A stretch of 64,000 nt of DNA from SZAS-18 sp038322235 (GTDB lineage: Bacteria > Verrucomicrobiota > Verrucomicrobiia > Chthoniobacterales > SZAS-18), in the NCBI GenBank assembly GCA_038322235.1, contig JBBQFQ010000002.1, positions 62,001 to 126,000 on the forward strand. The letters are read 5' to 3'. The translations under genes were made by a program, and so were the position numbers. Below are positions 25,798 to 33,632 of this stretch, one piece after another. The notes under the pieces were generated by a model, which was not told where the DNA came from, did no database searches, and was given only the letters and a program-made list of their open reading frames with translations. Positions within the stretch are counted from its first letter, which is position 1, and each line of letters opens with the position of its first letter.

Positions 25798-27045
25798 ATG
25801 TCTCCCATCCCGCTGACTCGTCGCGACGCGCTGACTGCCTGGGCCGCTTTCCTGCCCACGCTGGGCAGTTACGCTCACCGGCGAAATCAGGTGGAGCCGC
25901 TCCATCGCAACGTCTCGCGTCTCAGCGCCGCCCTGCGCCACCGGCTGCTGACGGAGGACGAAGTGGTGAGCGACACGCTGCGGACTCATGAATTTCCTGC
26001 GGTGGAGAAATGGCTGCAGGAGGTCTGCTGGCGGCGGTATTGGAAGGGCTGGCTGGAGCTGCGGCCGGACGTGTGGACGAGCTGGCGGCGGCGGGTGCAG
26101 GAGCTGGGCGAGAGTCTGCCCGAGGCGGTGAGGCAGCGCGCGCGGTCCGTGGCCGCGGGCGAGAGTGGCGTGGAGTGCATGGATGCCATCGCGCGTGAAT
26201 TGATCGCCACCGGGTATCTTCACAATCACGCCCGCATGTGGTGGGCGAGCTTTTGGATTCACGTCGAGCGCCTGCCCTGGGAACTGGGCGCGGACTGGTT
26301 CTTCCGCCACCTGCTGGACGCCGATCCCGCCAGCAATACGCTTTCGTGGCGCTGGGTCGCCGGCTTGCAGACTCCGGGAAAGACTTACCTCGTGAGAGAG
26401 TCGAACCTCGCAAAATACGCGCCCGAATTGCTGCTCCCCCATCGCGCTGGCCGCGAGCAGATCGCGGATGGAGCGGTCTCGCCGGCGCTCGTCACCGAGT
26501 TTGCCCAGACCGCCCGGCAGCCGTTGCCTGACTACCCTACGACGATTCCGCGGAGCGACCGCCGCCTCGGGCTCTGGCTCCATGCGGACGATCTATTTCC
26601 TGAAGGTGGGCCGCTCGCGAATCTCAGGCCGATCACCGTCGCCGCGTTCTCCTGCGAGCACCACGACCACCACCCCGACGCGCTGAGCGAGCGGCGCATC
26701 GCGGCTCTGGGTGACGTGCACGCCGATGGTCTCGCGCGCGCCGCGGCGCATTTCCAATGTCCGACCATGCTCAGCGAGGATCCCGATCCGGCGACCAGCA
26801 TCTGCGCGTGGGCCGCGAACCATGCCCTCGATGAAGTCGCGGCGTTTGCGCCGACCGTGGGCCCGGTGGCCGACCTCGTGCCGCACCTTCGCCAGCTACT
26901 CACCTCCGCAGGCTGCACGCTCACGCTCCTGCGCCGAGCCTCGGATGCCCATGCTTTCACGCTGGCGGGCGGAGGCTTTTTCCCCTTCTGGGAAAAGATG
27001 AGGCGTCACTTGCAGCAGCAGAGCAGCCATTTCCCCGCACGATGA
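25798..27045 (+). CDS. Cryptochrome/photolyase-related FAD-binding protein, permuted domains
   Basis: The 415-residue protein starts directly with the FAD-binding half of the photolyase family (about residues 30-215). It shows FPAVEKWLQEVCWRRYWKGW, ELIATGYLHNHARMWWASFW (conserved MHNRxRM segment) and TLSWRWVAGLQTPGKTYLV. The alpha/beta domain expected at the N-terminus is absent there. Residues 255-400 instead look like it: RRLGLWLHADDLFPEGGPLA resembles the WFRxDLRxxDNPAL strand, and VADLVPHLRQLLTSAGCTL plus FFPFWEKM resemble its end. The domain order therefore appears swapped. Whether it repairs DNA or senses light is unknown. Paired with the DUF2256 gene. Confidence 0.85.
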   Translation: MSPIPLTRRDALTAWAAFLPTLGSYAHRRNQVEPLHRNVSRLSAALRHRLLTEDEVVSDTLRTHEFPAVEKWLQEVCWRRYWKGWLELRPDVWTSWRRRVQELGESLPEAVRQRARSVAAGESGVECMDAIARELIATGYLHNHARMWWASFWIHVERLPWELGADWFFRHLLDADPASNTLSWRWVAGLQTPGKTYLVRESNLAKYAPELLLPHRAGREQIADGAVSPALVTEFAQTARQPLPDYPTTIPRSDRRLGLWLHADDLFPEGGPLANLRPITVAAFSCEHHDHHPDALSERRIAALGDVHADGLARAAAHFQCPTMLSEDPDPATSICAWAANHALDEVAAFAPTVGPVADLVPHLRQLLTSAGCTLTLLRRASDAHAFTLAGGGFFPFWEKMRRHLQQQSSHFPAR

Positions 27046-27103
27046 AGTCGCGTGCCGATGCCGACGCAGAAAACAATTCCTGGATTCGTCTCGCTGAGAG
27101 GTG

Positions 27104-27177
27104 CGCACCCGTGAAGACTCGAACTTCAAACCTTCTGATCCGTAGTCAGATGCTCTATCCAATTGAGCTACGGGTGC
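27104..27177 (-). tRNA. trnR: tRNA-Arg (anticodon ACG)
   Basis: On the minus strand the acceptor arm GCACCCG (27177-27171) pairs with CGGGTGC (27111-27105), and 27104 is the discriminator G. The D arm (AGCTCAATTGGATAGAGC) and the T arm with TTCGAGTC are intact. The anticodon stem TCTGA/TCAGA encloses the loop CTACGGA, giving anticodon ACG, expected to be deaminated to ICG for CGN arginine codons. No CCA is encoded (CAC follows the discriminator). It stands alone between the photolyase-like gene and the M28 peptidase gene. Confidence 0.96.
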
Positions 27178-27221
27178 TCGCAGAACCCGCAGGATAGGCG
27201 GACTGGCAGGGCTGTCAAAAG

Positions 27222-28142
27222 CTATTCGATCTCCGCGGCCTTCCGCCCGATGACGTGCAGCGTCACGCGTCCGACCGTTTCCAGGCTGGCGGCCGAGATC
27301 GACTCCATCGTGTCGCCGGCCGTGTGCCACGGCGCGAAGTCGAAATCGATGACGTCGATGGTGGGAATTCCCGCCTGGTTGAGCGGGACATGATCGTCGA
27401 TCAGCGAGCCGCCGAGAAACGTGAAGCGATTTCGCACCCCGAGCGCCTCTGAAGAATCGAAGAATGCCCGCGAGAGCAGCGAGGGCGAATCACTCGGAAA
27501 CGTGACGCCGAGATTCCGGTCGCCAATCATGTCCAGGAGGATGCCGAACGCGAATTGCTTCGCCCGCCCGCCTTCGCGGAGAGCCCGCGCGTAATGCCGG
27601 CTCCCCTGCAGGCCATCGCCGGGCAACGCGATTGCGACGGCCCCCTCTTCGCCATCGAAGAAGGCAAGCTCGCAGCGACGCGCCAGCGCGGGACGCGCGG
27701 CCAGGACCCGCGCGATCTCCAACAGCGCCCCGGTGCTGCTGCCTCCGTCGTTGGCGCCCACAAATCGAAGCTCGCGAAACCATTTCGTGTCGTAATGCGA
27801 CGCGAGAATAACGCGGGGGTCGGCGGGACGCGCCGAACCGAATCGAGCGATGAGATTCGTAAATGTGATCGCTCCCCGCCCGGTGTTCTCGGTGAAGGAC
27901 TGACGCTCCACCTGCCAGCCCCAACGCTTCAATTCTGCCTCGAGCAGCGCGCGCGTCCGCTCGAGCGCCTCAGAGCCAGACGGTCTCGGACCCAGGTCCA
28001 CCTGCATCTTCACCAGCGCGAGAGCCTTTTCGCCGGAGAATTCGCGCCAGAGCTCGGTCGCCGCCGGACCCTGCGCGCCAAGGCGGCAGCCGACCAGCGC
28101 GAGCAACCCCACCAGACAAAGACCGAGGGCGAGACGCTTCAT
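27222..28142 (-). CDS. M28-family zinc metallopeptidase lipoprotein
   Basis: The 306-residue protein has a lipobox signal (LCLVGLLALVGC, Cys19) and an M28 fold close to glutaminyl-peptide cyclotransferase-like peptidases. The five zinc ligands are visible in order: SHYDTK (His), GANDGGSS (Asp), FFDGEEG (Glu pair), DMIGD (Asp) and APWHTAGD (His). It should act outside the cytoplasm on peptides, either as an aminopeptidase or as a glutaminyl cyclase; the sequence cannot separate the two. Its ATG overlaps the parB stop by four bases, an odd pairing of an envelope peptidase with a partition protein. Confidence 0.9.
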   Translation of the reverse strand: MKRLALGLCLVGLLALVGCRLGAQGPAATELWREFSGEKALALVKMQVDLGPRPSGSEALERTRALLEAELKRWGWQVERQSFTENTGRGAITFTNLIARFGSARPADPRVILASHYDTKWFRELRFVGANDGGSSTGALLEIARVLAARPALARRCELAFFDGEEGAVAIALPGDGLQGSRHYARALREGGRAKQFAFGILLDMIGDRNLGVTFPSDSPSLLSRAFFDSSEALGVRNRFTFLGGSLIDDHVPLNQAGIPTIDVIDFDFAPWHTAGDTMESISAASLETVGRVTLHVIGRKAAEIE

Positions 28143-29035
28143 TCGTCGTCTCCCGAAAGTCCCATCGCCTCGATGATCCGCTGCAGGTCATCGGGTCCGT
28201 AAAACTCCACCGTGATGCTGCCCTTCTTGGGTCCTGGCAGGAGCGTGACCTGGGTTTGCAAATGCTCCCGTAAGCGGTCCTGCAGCCGCCGGAGATGCGG
28301 CGTGAGGGCGCCTGGGGCGGGCTTCATCGCTCCGCCCGGTTTCGATCCGCCGGAAGCTCCGTATTGGGCGACAATGCGCTCGATCTCCCGCACCGTGGCG
28401 CCACGGCGGATGGCTTGTTCGGCCGCGCTTCGTTGCTCCGGCTTCTCGCGCAGGCCGAGCAGCACCTTCGCGTGACCCACACTGAGCATGCCCTGTACGA
28501 GCCACGCTTGCACGTCCGGATCGAGCTCCACGAGACGCATCGCATTCGCCACCGAGGCGCGGCTGCGGCCCACTCGCTTGGCGATTTCGTCCTGGGTCAG
28601 CTTAAACTCCGTGGCGAGACGATGGAAGGCGCGGGCCTCGTCGATGGGGTTGAGGTCCGCTCGCTGGAGATTCTCGATGAGCGCGAGCTCGACCACTTGC
28701 TGATCGGTCGCTTCGCGCACGATCACCGGCGCCTTTGCCAGGCCCGCCGCCTTCGCAGCCCGCCACCGACGCTCGCCTGCGATCAATTCGTATTTGGTCC
28801 CGACCTTCCGCGTCACCAACGGCTGAATGATGCCGTGTTCGCGGATCGATTCGACCAGCTCGGCGAGCTGGTCGTCGCGAAATTCCTTCCGGGGCTGGAG
28901 CGGACTCGGAATGATCTCGGCGAGCGCCAGTTGCAAGACCCGCTCGCCGGGCGTGGCCGGCGGGACCGCCGCCGTGCCCGGACGCGGTGTGATGAGCGAG
29001 CCGAGGCCGCGGCCGAGAACATTCTTTGTCGCCAT
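28139..29035 (-). CDS. parB: ParB/Spo0J-type chromosome partition protein
   Basis: The 298-residue product is a chromosomal ParB. It starts KNVLGRGLGSLI (the ParA-contact region), has the ParB/Srx CTPase fold with IIPSPLQPRKEF and GERRWRA (residues 87-93) and ENLQRADLNPIDEA, then a helix-turn-helix around LTQDEIAKRVGRSRASVANAMR. The C-terminal dimerisation part is short. It should clamp on parS sites near the origin with CTP. No parA is adjacent, and I found no canonical 16-bp parS palindrome in the window. It diverges from pepT, and the M28 gene overlaps its end. Confidence 0.95.
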   Translation of the reverse strand: MATKNVLGRGLGSLITPRPGTAAVPPATPGERVLQLALAEIIPSPLQPRKEFRDDQLAELVESIREHGIIQPLVTRKVGTKYELIAGERRWRAAKAAGLAKAPVIVREATDQQVVELALIENLQRADLNPIDEARAFHRLATEFKLTQDEIAKRVGRSRASVANAMRLVELDPDVQAWLVQGMLSVGHAKVLLGLREKPEQRSAAEQAIRRGATVREIERIVAQYGASGGSKPGGAMKPAPGALTPHLRRLQDRLREHLQTQVTLLPGPKKGSITVEFYGPDDLQRIIEAMGLSGDDE

Positions 29036-29136
29036 AGGGGTCGGAGGTTAGGCCGGGTCCGCCGTGCGCGCCAACTCCCGTTCCTTGCGAGGAATTCCGT
29101 TTGTGCGCCGCGGCCGCCGCCGCCAGCATCGCCGCC

Positions 29137-30378
29137 ATGCTGATCGACACTCCGGACCTCCTCGAACGCTTCCTCCGCTACGTCCAGATCGATACCCGAA
29201 GCGATCCGCACTCCACGACGACGCCCAGCACGCCCGGCCAGTGGGACCTCCTTCGGCTCCTCGTTCAGGAATTGAGGGACCTCGACGCCTCCGATGTGTC
29301 GATCGATCAGTACGGTTACGTCCTCGCGACGGTTCCCGCGACCTCGAAGAAGACCGGCATCGCGCGGCTCGCGTGGTGCGGCCACGTCGATACGGCTCCC
29401 AATTTGCCCAGCGCCGCGAAGCCGATCGTCCATCGGGCCTACGATGGCCGGCCCATCATCCTGCCTGATGACCCCGCGCAAACGCTCACCGTCGAAACGA
29501 TGCCGCGCCTGCGGGAATCCATCGGTCATGACATCATCACCGCGAGCGGGACCACCCTGCTTGGCTCCGATGACAAGTCGGGCGTGGCGGTCGTCATGTC
29601 CGCCGCGCGCCACCTCCTCCGGCATCCGGAGATCCCGCACGGCGTGATCCGGCTTTGCTTCAATCCCGATGAGGAGATCGCCGCGGGCATGAACATGTTG
29701 AATCTCACCGACCTCGCGGCCGATTTCGGGTACACGCTCGATGGCGAAAATCCGGGTGAAATCGATTCGGAATCGTTCAGTGCCGACGGAGCGGTCCTGG
29801 AAATCCAAGGGATCGCCGCCCACCCTGGCTGGGCCCGGGGGGTCATGGTCAACGCGCTCCGCCTTGCCGGCCATTTTCTGGATGGCCTCCCCCGGGCGGA
29901 GTCGCCCGAGCGCACTTCCGGACGCGACGGCTTCATCCATCCCGTCGAGTGCACCGGCTCGGCGGAGCGGGCCGTCGTGCGGCTCATCTTGCGGCATTTC
30001 GAATTGGACGGACTCGCCTCGCAGCATGCCCTCCTCGAGCGGCTCGCCGCCGGACTCCGCGAAATGGAACCGCGCGCGGTCGTGAAACTCTCGTTTCAGG
30101 AGCAGTACCGAAACATGCGCTACTGGCTGGAGAAGGACATGCGCTCCGTGGAATTTGCCCATGAAGCCCTGCGCCGGGCCGGACTCACGCCCGTCACCAA
30201 ATCGATTCGCGGCGGGACCGACGGCTCGAACCTGACGGCCCGGGGCCTGCCGACGCCAAACATTTTCTGCGGCATGCACGCCGTGCACAGCGAACGGGAG
30301 TGGGTCAGCCTGCAAGACATGGCAAAGGCGGTCGAGACCCTCATCCATCTCGCGCAGGTCTGGGAAGAGCGGGCCTAG
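29137..30378 (+). CDS. pepT: Peptidase T (tripeptide aminopeptidase)
   Basis: The 413-residue cytoplasmic M20 aminopeptidase releases the N-terminal residue of tripeptides. Zinc-site segments are visible: CGHVDTAPN (His, Asp), GSDDKSGVAV (Asp), NPDEEIAAG (Glu pair) and CGMHAVHSE (His). IRGGTDGSNLTARGLPTPN is the PepT substrate-site signature. The frame is open from a TTG at 29101, but that adds an Ala-rich prefix; ATG at 29137 gives the family length. It stands alone, divergent from parB and convergent with pspF. Confidence 0.95.
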   Translation: MLIDTPDLLERFLRYVQIDTRSDPHSTTTPSTPGQWDLLRLLVQELRDLDASDVSIDQYGYVLATVPATSKKTGIARLAWCGHVDTAPNLPSAAKPIVHRAYDGRPIILPDDPAQTLTVETMPRLRESIGHDIITASGTTLLGSDDKSGVAVVMSAARHLLRHPEIPHGVIRLCFNPDEEIAAGMNMLNLTDLAADFGYTLDGENPGEIDSESFSADGAVLEIQGIAAHPGWARGVMVNALRLAGHFLDGLPRAESPERTSGRDGFIHPVECTGSAERAVVRLILRHFELDGLASQHALLERLAAGLREMEPRAVVKLSFQEQYRNMRYWLEKDMRSVEFAHEALRRAGLTPVTKSIRGGTDGSNLTARGLPTPNIFCGMHAVHSEREWVSLQDMAKAVETLIHLAQVWEERA

Positions 30379-30396
30379 CCCGCCGTCCCAAAAGGC

Positions 30397-31494
30397 TCAG
30401 TCCTCCACCGCGCCATCGGCGGCGAGCGCGGCTTGATGCTTCCGATACATGCCGCGGAACTGGTCGTAGCTCAGCCCGAGAAGCTCGGCCGCCTTGCGCT
30501 GGTGAAATCTGGCACGCTTCAGGGCTTCCCGGAGGAGTCGCTCCTCGAGACCGTTGATTTCAGAGGAGAAATCGATCGGCCAGGAAGCAGGCGGCGCGAC
30601 GGCGGCCGCGGAGCCGGTTTCGCTTCGTCCATTCGGCTGCTCGAGCCGGAGCGGGAACGGCATCGCGAACGGATCGAGCGCGATCTCGCGAATCATCCCC
30701 CGCGATTCCGCCGCCCGGCAGACCGCGCGTTCCACCACGTTTTTCAACTCGCGCACGTTCCCGGGCCAGTCGTGAGCCAGCAAGACTTTCATCGCGGCGG
30801 CGGAAAACTCCGGGCTCTGCGGAAACTCCATCTCGACCGACATGCGGGAGGCAAAATGACGCGAGAGCATCTCGATGTCGCCCGGCCGGTTCCGGAGTGA
30901 CGGGAGAAACAGGACTTCGAAGGAGAGCCGGTCGAGCAGATCGCGCTTGAAGCGGCCCGTCGCCGCGAGTGCCGGCAGATCCACGTTCGTCGCCGCCACC
31001 AGCCGCACGTCCACGCCGACGGAATCTGACGACCCCACCCGCTCGAAGACGCCGTACTCCACCACCCGCAGGATTTTCTCCTGCACCTCCATCGGCATCT
31101 GGCCGATCTCGTCGAGAAAAAGCGTGCCGCCGCTGGCGACTTCAAATCTCCCCCGGCGCTGCTTTACCGCGCCCGTGAACGCGCCCGCTTCATGGCCAAA
31201 GAGTTCGGACTCGAGCACGTTGGACGCGAGCGCCGCACAGTTCAGCTTCACGAAGGGCCCGCCCCAGCGCGGCGAGAGGTAGTGCACGCGCGACGCCGCG
31301 AGTTCTTTGCCTGTCCCTCGTTCGCCGATCAGCAGGACCGGGCGCGGCGCCTTCGCCACCCGGGCGAGTCGCTGCTGAAAGTCGAGGAATTCATCCGAAT
31401 TTCCCAGCGCCTCGAGCGGCCCTTCGGCGTTCGCGGACTCCGGCATCGAACGAAAAAATGCCGAGGTGCGGGGCTTCATGGTTTTTTTCACCAT
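30397..31494 (-). CDS. pspF: Sigma-54-dependent phage-shock activator
   Basis: The 365-residue bacterial enhancer-binding protein matches PspF and has no N-terminal sensor domain. The AAA+ motifs are GERGTGKE (Walker A, residues 57-64), the sigma-54-contact loop GAFTGA (104-109) and GGTLFLDE (Walker B, Asp128-Glu129). Trp77 (SPRWGGP) corresponds to the PspA-sensing tryptophan of E. coli PspF. The C-terminal helix-turn-helix reads HQRKAAELLGLSYDQFRGMYRKHQ. Start ATG 31494; ATG 31479 or TTG 31518 are possible. It diverges from pspA, the arrangement of the enteric operon, and should be held inactive by PspA until membrane stress. Confidence 0.95.
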   Translation of the reverse strand: MVKKTMKPRTSAFFRSMPESANAEGPLEALGNSDEFLDFQQRLARVAKAPRPVLLIGERGTGKELAASRVHYLSPRWGGPFVKLNCAALASNVLESELFGHEAGAFTGAVKQRRGRFEVASGGTLFLDEIGQMPMEVQEKILRVVEYGVFERVGSSDSVGVDVRLVAATNVDLPALAATGRFKRDLLDRLSFEVLFLPSLRNRPGDIEMLSRHFASRMSVEMEFPQSPEFSAAAMKVLLAHDWPGNVRELKNVVERAVCRAAESRGMIREIALDPFAMPFPLRLEQPNGRSETGSAAAVAPPASWPIDFSSEINGLEERLLREALKRARFHQRKAAELLGLSYDQFRGMYRKHQAALAADGAVED

Positions 31495-31603
31495 ATCTCG
31501 GCAGCAATTCCGCAACAAGGACTCTTTCCCCGCCAGAAATTCGTCCGCCGAAAAATGTCGATCTCGTTCGCCGGCAATAGCTTAACTGACACCACGTCGA
31601 GCG

Positions 31604-31619
31604 TGGCACGCGCTGCGCT
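31604..31619 (+). promoter_or_regulatory. Sigma-54 (-24/-12) promoter of the psp operon
   Basis: TGGCACGCGCTGCGCT fits the sigma-54 consensus TGGCACG-N4-TTGCW. The whole -24 block matches, the -12 GC is present at the right spacing, and only two T positions differ. Transcription would start near 31631, giving a leader of about 55 bases before the pspA ATG at 31685. PspF binding sites should lie between 31495 and 31600; I could not define them by eye. Confidence 0.82.
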
Positions 31620-31684
31620 AAAGCTGAATGCACCAACAGAACGCAGTCCTCAATCCTTCCCTTCAACTCCAACCAACACTCACC

Positions 31685-32356
31685 ATGGGCATCTTCACCC
31701 GCTTCCGCGATATCGTTAACTCCAACATCAGCTCCATGCTTGATGCCGCCGAGGACCCCGAAAAACTCATCCGTCTCATGATCCAGGAGATGGAGGATAC
31801 CCTCATCGAAATGAAGGCTTCCTGCGCCGGTGCCATCGCCGCCCGCAAGAAGTCCACCCGCGCCAACGACGAGGCGCGCCGCCGGGTCTCCGACTGGTCC
31901 GGCAAGGCGGAACTCGCAATCAGCAAGGGTCGCGAGGATCTGGCCCGCGAGGCGCTGCTCGAAAAGCGCCGCTACTCGGACTCGCTCGTCGCCCTCGAAA
32001 AAGAGGCCCAGCAGCTCGATGACGTGGTCGGCCAGTATCACTCCGACATCCTCCAGCTCGAGGACAAGCTCACGAAGGCCCGCGAAAAGCAGCGGGCGCT
32101 CGTCCAGCGCCACATCCATGCGCAGAAAAAGACCGCCGCGCAGCAGCAGATCCGCAAGGCGGACAGCGGCGACGCGATGATCCGCTTCGAGCAGTTCGAA
32201 AACCGGATCGAGCGCATGGAAGCCGAGGCCGATCTCGTGAACGTTTCCCGCAAGCCCTCGCTCGAGGAGCAGTTCAGCAAGCTCGAGCGCGACGAGGAGA
32301 TCGAAAAGGAACTCGCCGCACTCAAGGCGAAGACTTCCGGACAGGCACAGCCCTGA
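31685..32356 (+). CDS. pspA: Phage shock protein A
   Basis: The 223-residue peripheral membrane protein matches PspA in length and sequence. It opens with the amphipathic helix MGIFTRFRDIVNSNISSMLD, then AEDPEKLIRLMIQEMEDTL, and continues as one long coiled-coil helix bundle (AEDPEKL... to EKELAALKAKT). It has two jobs in this family: inhibiting PspF, and forming ESCRT-III-like scaffolds that mend stressed inner membrane. An upstream in-frame ATG at 31628 is rejected because it would precede the sigma-54 transcription start. It is first of four co-directional genes, pspA-pspB-pspC-pspC. Confidence 0.96.
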   Translation: MGIFTRFRDIVNSNISSMLDAAEDPEKLIRLMIQEMEDTLIEMKASCAGAIAARKKSTRANDEARRRVSDWSGKAELAISKGREDLAREALLEKRRYSDSLVALEKEAQQLDDVVGQYHSDILQLEDKLTKAREKQRALVQRHIHAQKKTAAQQQIRKADSGDAMIRFEQFENRIERMEAEADLVNVSRKPSLEEQFSKLERDEEIEKELAALKAKTSGQAQP

Positions 32357-32439
32357 GCCCAGCCATTCCTGCCGATCCGCGCGCGGATCCCGATTAAACG
32401 TGATTCCGCGCGCGTCGGCTGGCAACCTGATCTGAATTT

Positions 32440-32754
32440 ATGATGACTACCTTCCTGGCCTCCGCCGCACCATTCCTCGCACGGAATGACAACATCCCGG
32501 ACGCCCTGATCCCGATCGTCGCGATCTCGCTCACGTTCGCCTGGCTGATCGTCAAAGCGCTCGTTTCACCGTTCGTTCCCGTGAAGGATAAGGACAAGAA
32601 CAAGGGCAACGGCAAAGGAGCGTCCAGTTCTTCTGCTCCCTCCCCCGCGGAAGCGGACGCCATCCGCGAGATGACGCAAACTCTGGCCCGCATGGAATCC
32701 CGCGTCGAAGCGCTCGAGACCATCCTCATCGAGCGAACGCGCTCCCACAAGTGA
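32440..32754 (+). CDS. pspB: PspB-like small membrane protein
   Basis: The 104-residue protein has one membrane span (DALIPIVAISLTFAWLIVKAL, about residues 21-41), a Lys/Gly/Ser-rich linker and a C-terminal coiled coil (MTQTLARMESRVEALETILI, ending ERTR). This is the architecture and end signature of PspB (about 75 residues), with a longer linker. It sits 83 bases after pspA and 56 before the first pspC. PspB with PspC recruits PspA to the membrane and relieves PspF. Assigned on architecture plus neighbours, as overall identity is low. Confidence 0.8.
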   Translation: MMTTFLASAAPFLARNDNIPDALIPIVAISLTFAWLIVKALVSPFVPVKDKDKNKGNGKGASSSSAPSPAEADAIREMTQTLARMESRVEALETILIERTRSHK

Positions 32755-32810
32755 TCCACCCGGCGCGTGCCGTCTGACCGACCTCATTCGAAAACCTCCG
32801 TATTACTTCC

Positions 32811-33056
32811 ATGGAATACCTTTCCTCCTCTCCCGAGACCGGCCTTCGCCGCTCCCGCCACGGGCTCCTGCTCGGAGTCTTCAAGGGTTTCGCCCACTAC
32901 CAAGGCTGGTCGGTGCTGCTCACCCGCATCATCGGGGTGATCGGCCTTCTCCTGCTCGCCAAGTTCTTTGGCGCCGCCCACCTCGCGAAATGGTTCGTGG
33001 CTGGGTTCTTTTATCTGCTCGCCGCCGTGCTCATGAAGCCCGAGTCCCGGGTCTGA
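32811..33056 (+). CDS. pspC: PspC-domain membrane protein, short copy
   Basis: The 81-residue protein is a bare PspC domain: LRRSRHGLLLGVFKGFAHYQGWSVLLTR, then two hydrophobic segments (IIGVIGLLLLAKFF and WFVAGFFYLLAAVLM). It ends right after the second span with KPESRV, so it lacks the cytoplasmic tail that carries the coiled coil in ordinary PspC. It is a tandem relative of the next gene, 21 bases downstream. It probably forms membrane oligomers with the longer copy and PspB. Confidence 0.9.
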   Translation: MEYLSSSPETGLRRSRHGLLLGVFKGFAHYQGWSVLLTRIIGVIGLLLLAKFFGAAHLAKWFVAGFFYLLAAVLMKPESRV

Positions 33057-33077
33057 TTTCTCCCGCCGCATCGCACC

Positions 33078-33554
33078 ATGAAAGATCAGATTCCATTTCT
33101 CCAAGGCGTCCGCCGTTCGCGCAGCGGGCTCGTGCTCGGAGTCTTCAAAGGCTTCGCCGAGTCCAAAGGCTGGAACATCCTCTACACCCGCATCGCCGGC
33201 AGCATCGTGCTGCTGATCCTCTCCGGGATCTTCGGCGGGGATCGGGACCTCTCGCGGTTCTTTATCGCCGCGTTTTTCTACCTCCTTCTCGCGGTGCTGA
33301 TCCCGGCGGAATCCGGCGACGAAGCCCCCCGCAGCGAGGGAACCGCCTCGCGCGACTGGTGCTTCACCCCGCTGAAAAAGAGTCCTCGTCCCCGCGAGGA
33401 AAGCGGCTTCAGCGCGGAACCAGTCGCCAGCTTCACCCGGGCCGATCTCTCCGAGCTGAATCGCTCGATGGAGCGCCTCAACCGCCGGATCCAGCGCATG
33501 GAAGGCGTGGTCACCGATCGTGACTACGAGTGGGAGCGGAAGCTGAAATCTTGA
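33078..33554 (+). CDS. pspC: PspC-domain membrane protein, long copy with coiled-coil tail
   Basis: The 158-residue protein repeats the PspC domain (VRRSRSGLVLGVFKGFAES, then two spans IAGSIVLLILSGIF and FFIAAFFYLLLAVLI) and adds a 75-residue cytoplasmic tail. The tail ends in a coiled coil, LSELNRSMERLNRRIQRMEG, as in canonical PspC, whose C-terminal helix contacts PspA/PspF. With the short copy upstream it gives a duplicated PspC pair. The psp operon appears to end here; 79 bases separate it from the next gene. Confidence 0.92.
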   Translation: MKDQIPFLQGVRRSRSGLVLGVFKGFAESKGWNILYTRIAGSIVLLILSGIFGGDRDLSRFFIAAFFYLLLAVLIPAESGDEAPRSEGTASRDWCFTPLKKSPRPREESGFSAEPVASFTRADLSELNRSMERLNRRIQRMEGVVTDRDYEWERKLKS

Positions 33555-33632
33555 ATCCGGTCCGCGCCGCCCCTTGCAGAACGCAAGATCGGAGGCGCGG
33601 TTTGGCTTGTCAGCAGGGGCAGGTCCGGCGCG

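Noticed and set aside
25513..26583. 356-codon minus-strand open frame opposite the photolyase-like gene
   Set aside because: It lies antisense to clear DUF2256 and FAD-binding motifs and has the Arg/Pro-rich composition of high-GC antisense frames.
28139..29140. parS site in or near parB
   Set aside because: No 16-bp palindrome like TGTTTCACGTGAAACA, or with few mismatches, was found by eye in the gene or the adjacent gap.
31628..31684. Upstream ATG of pspA
   Set aside because: It lies at or before the predicted sigma-54 transcription start, and the protein would carry an extra Gln-rich leader absent from PspA.
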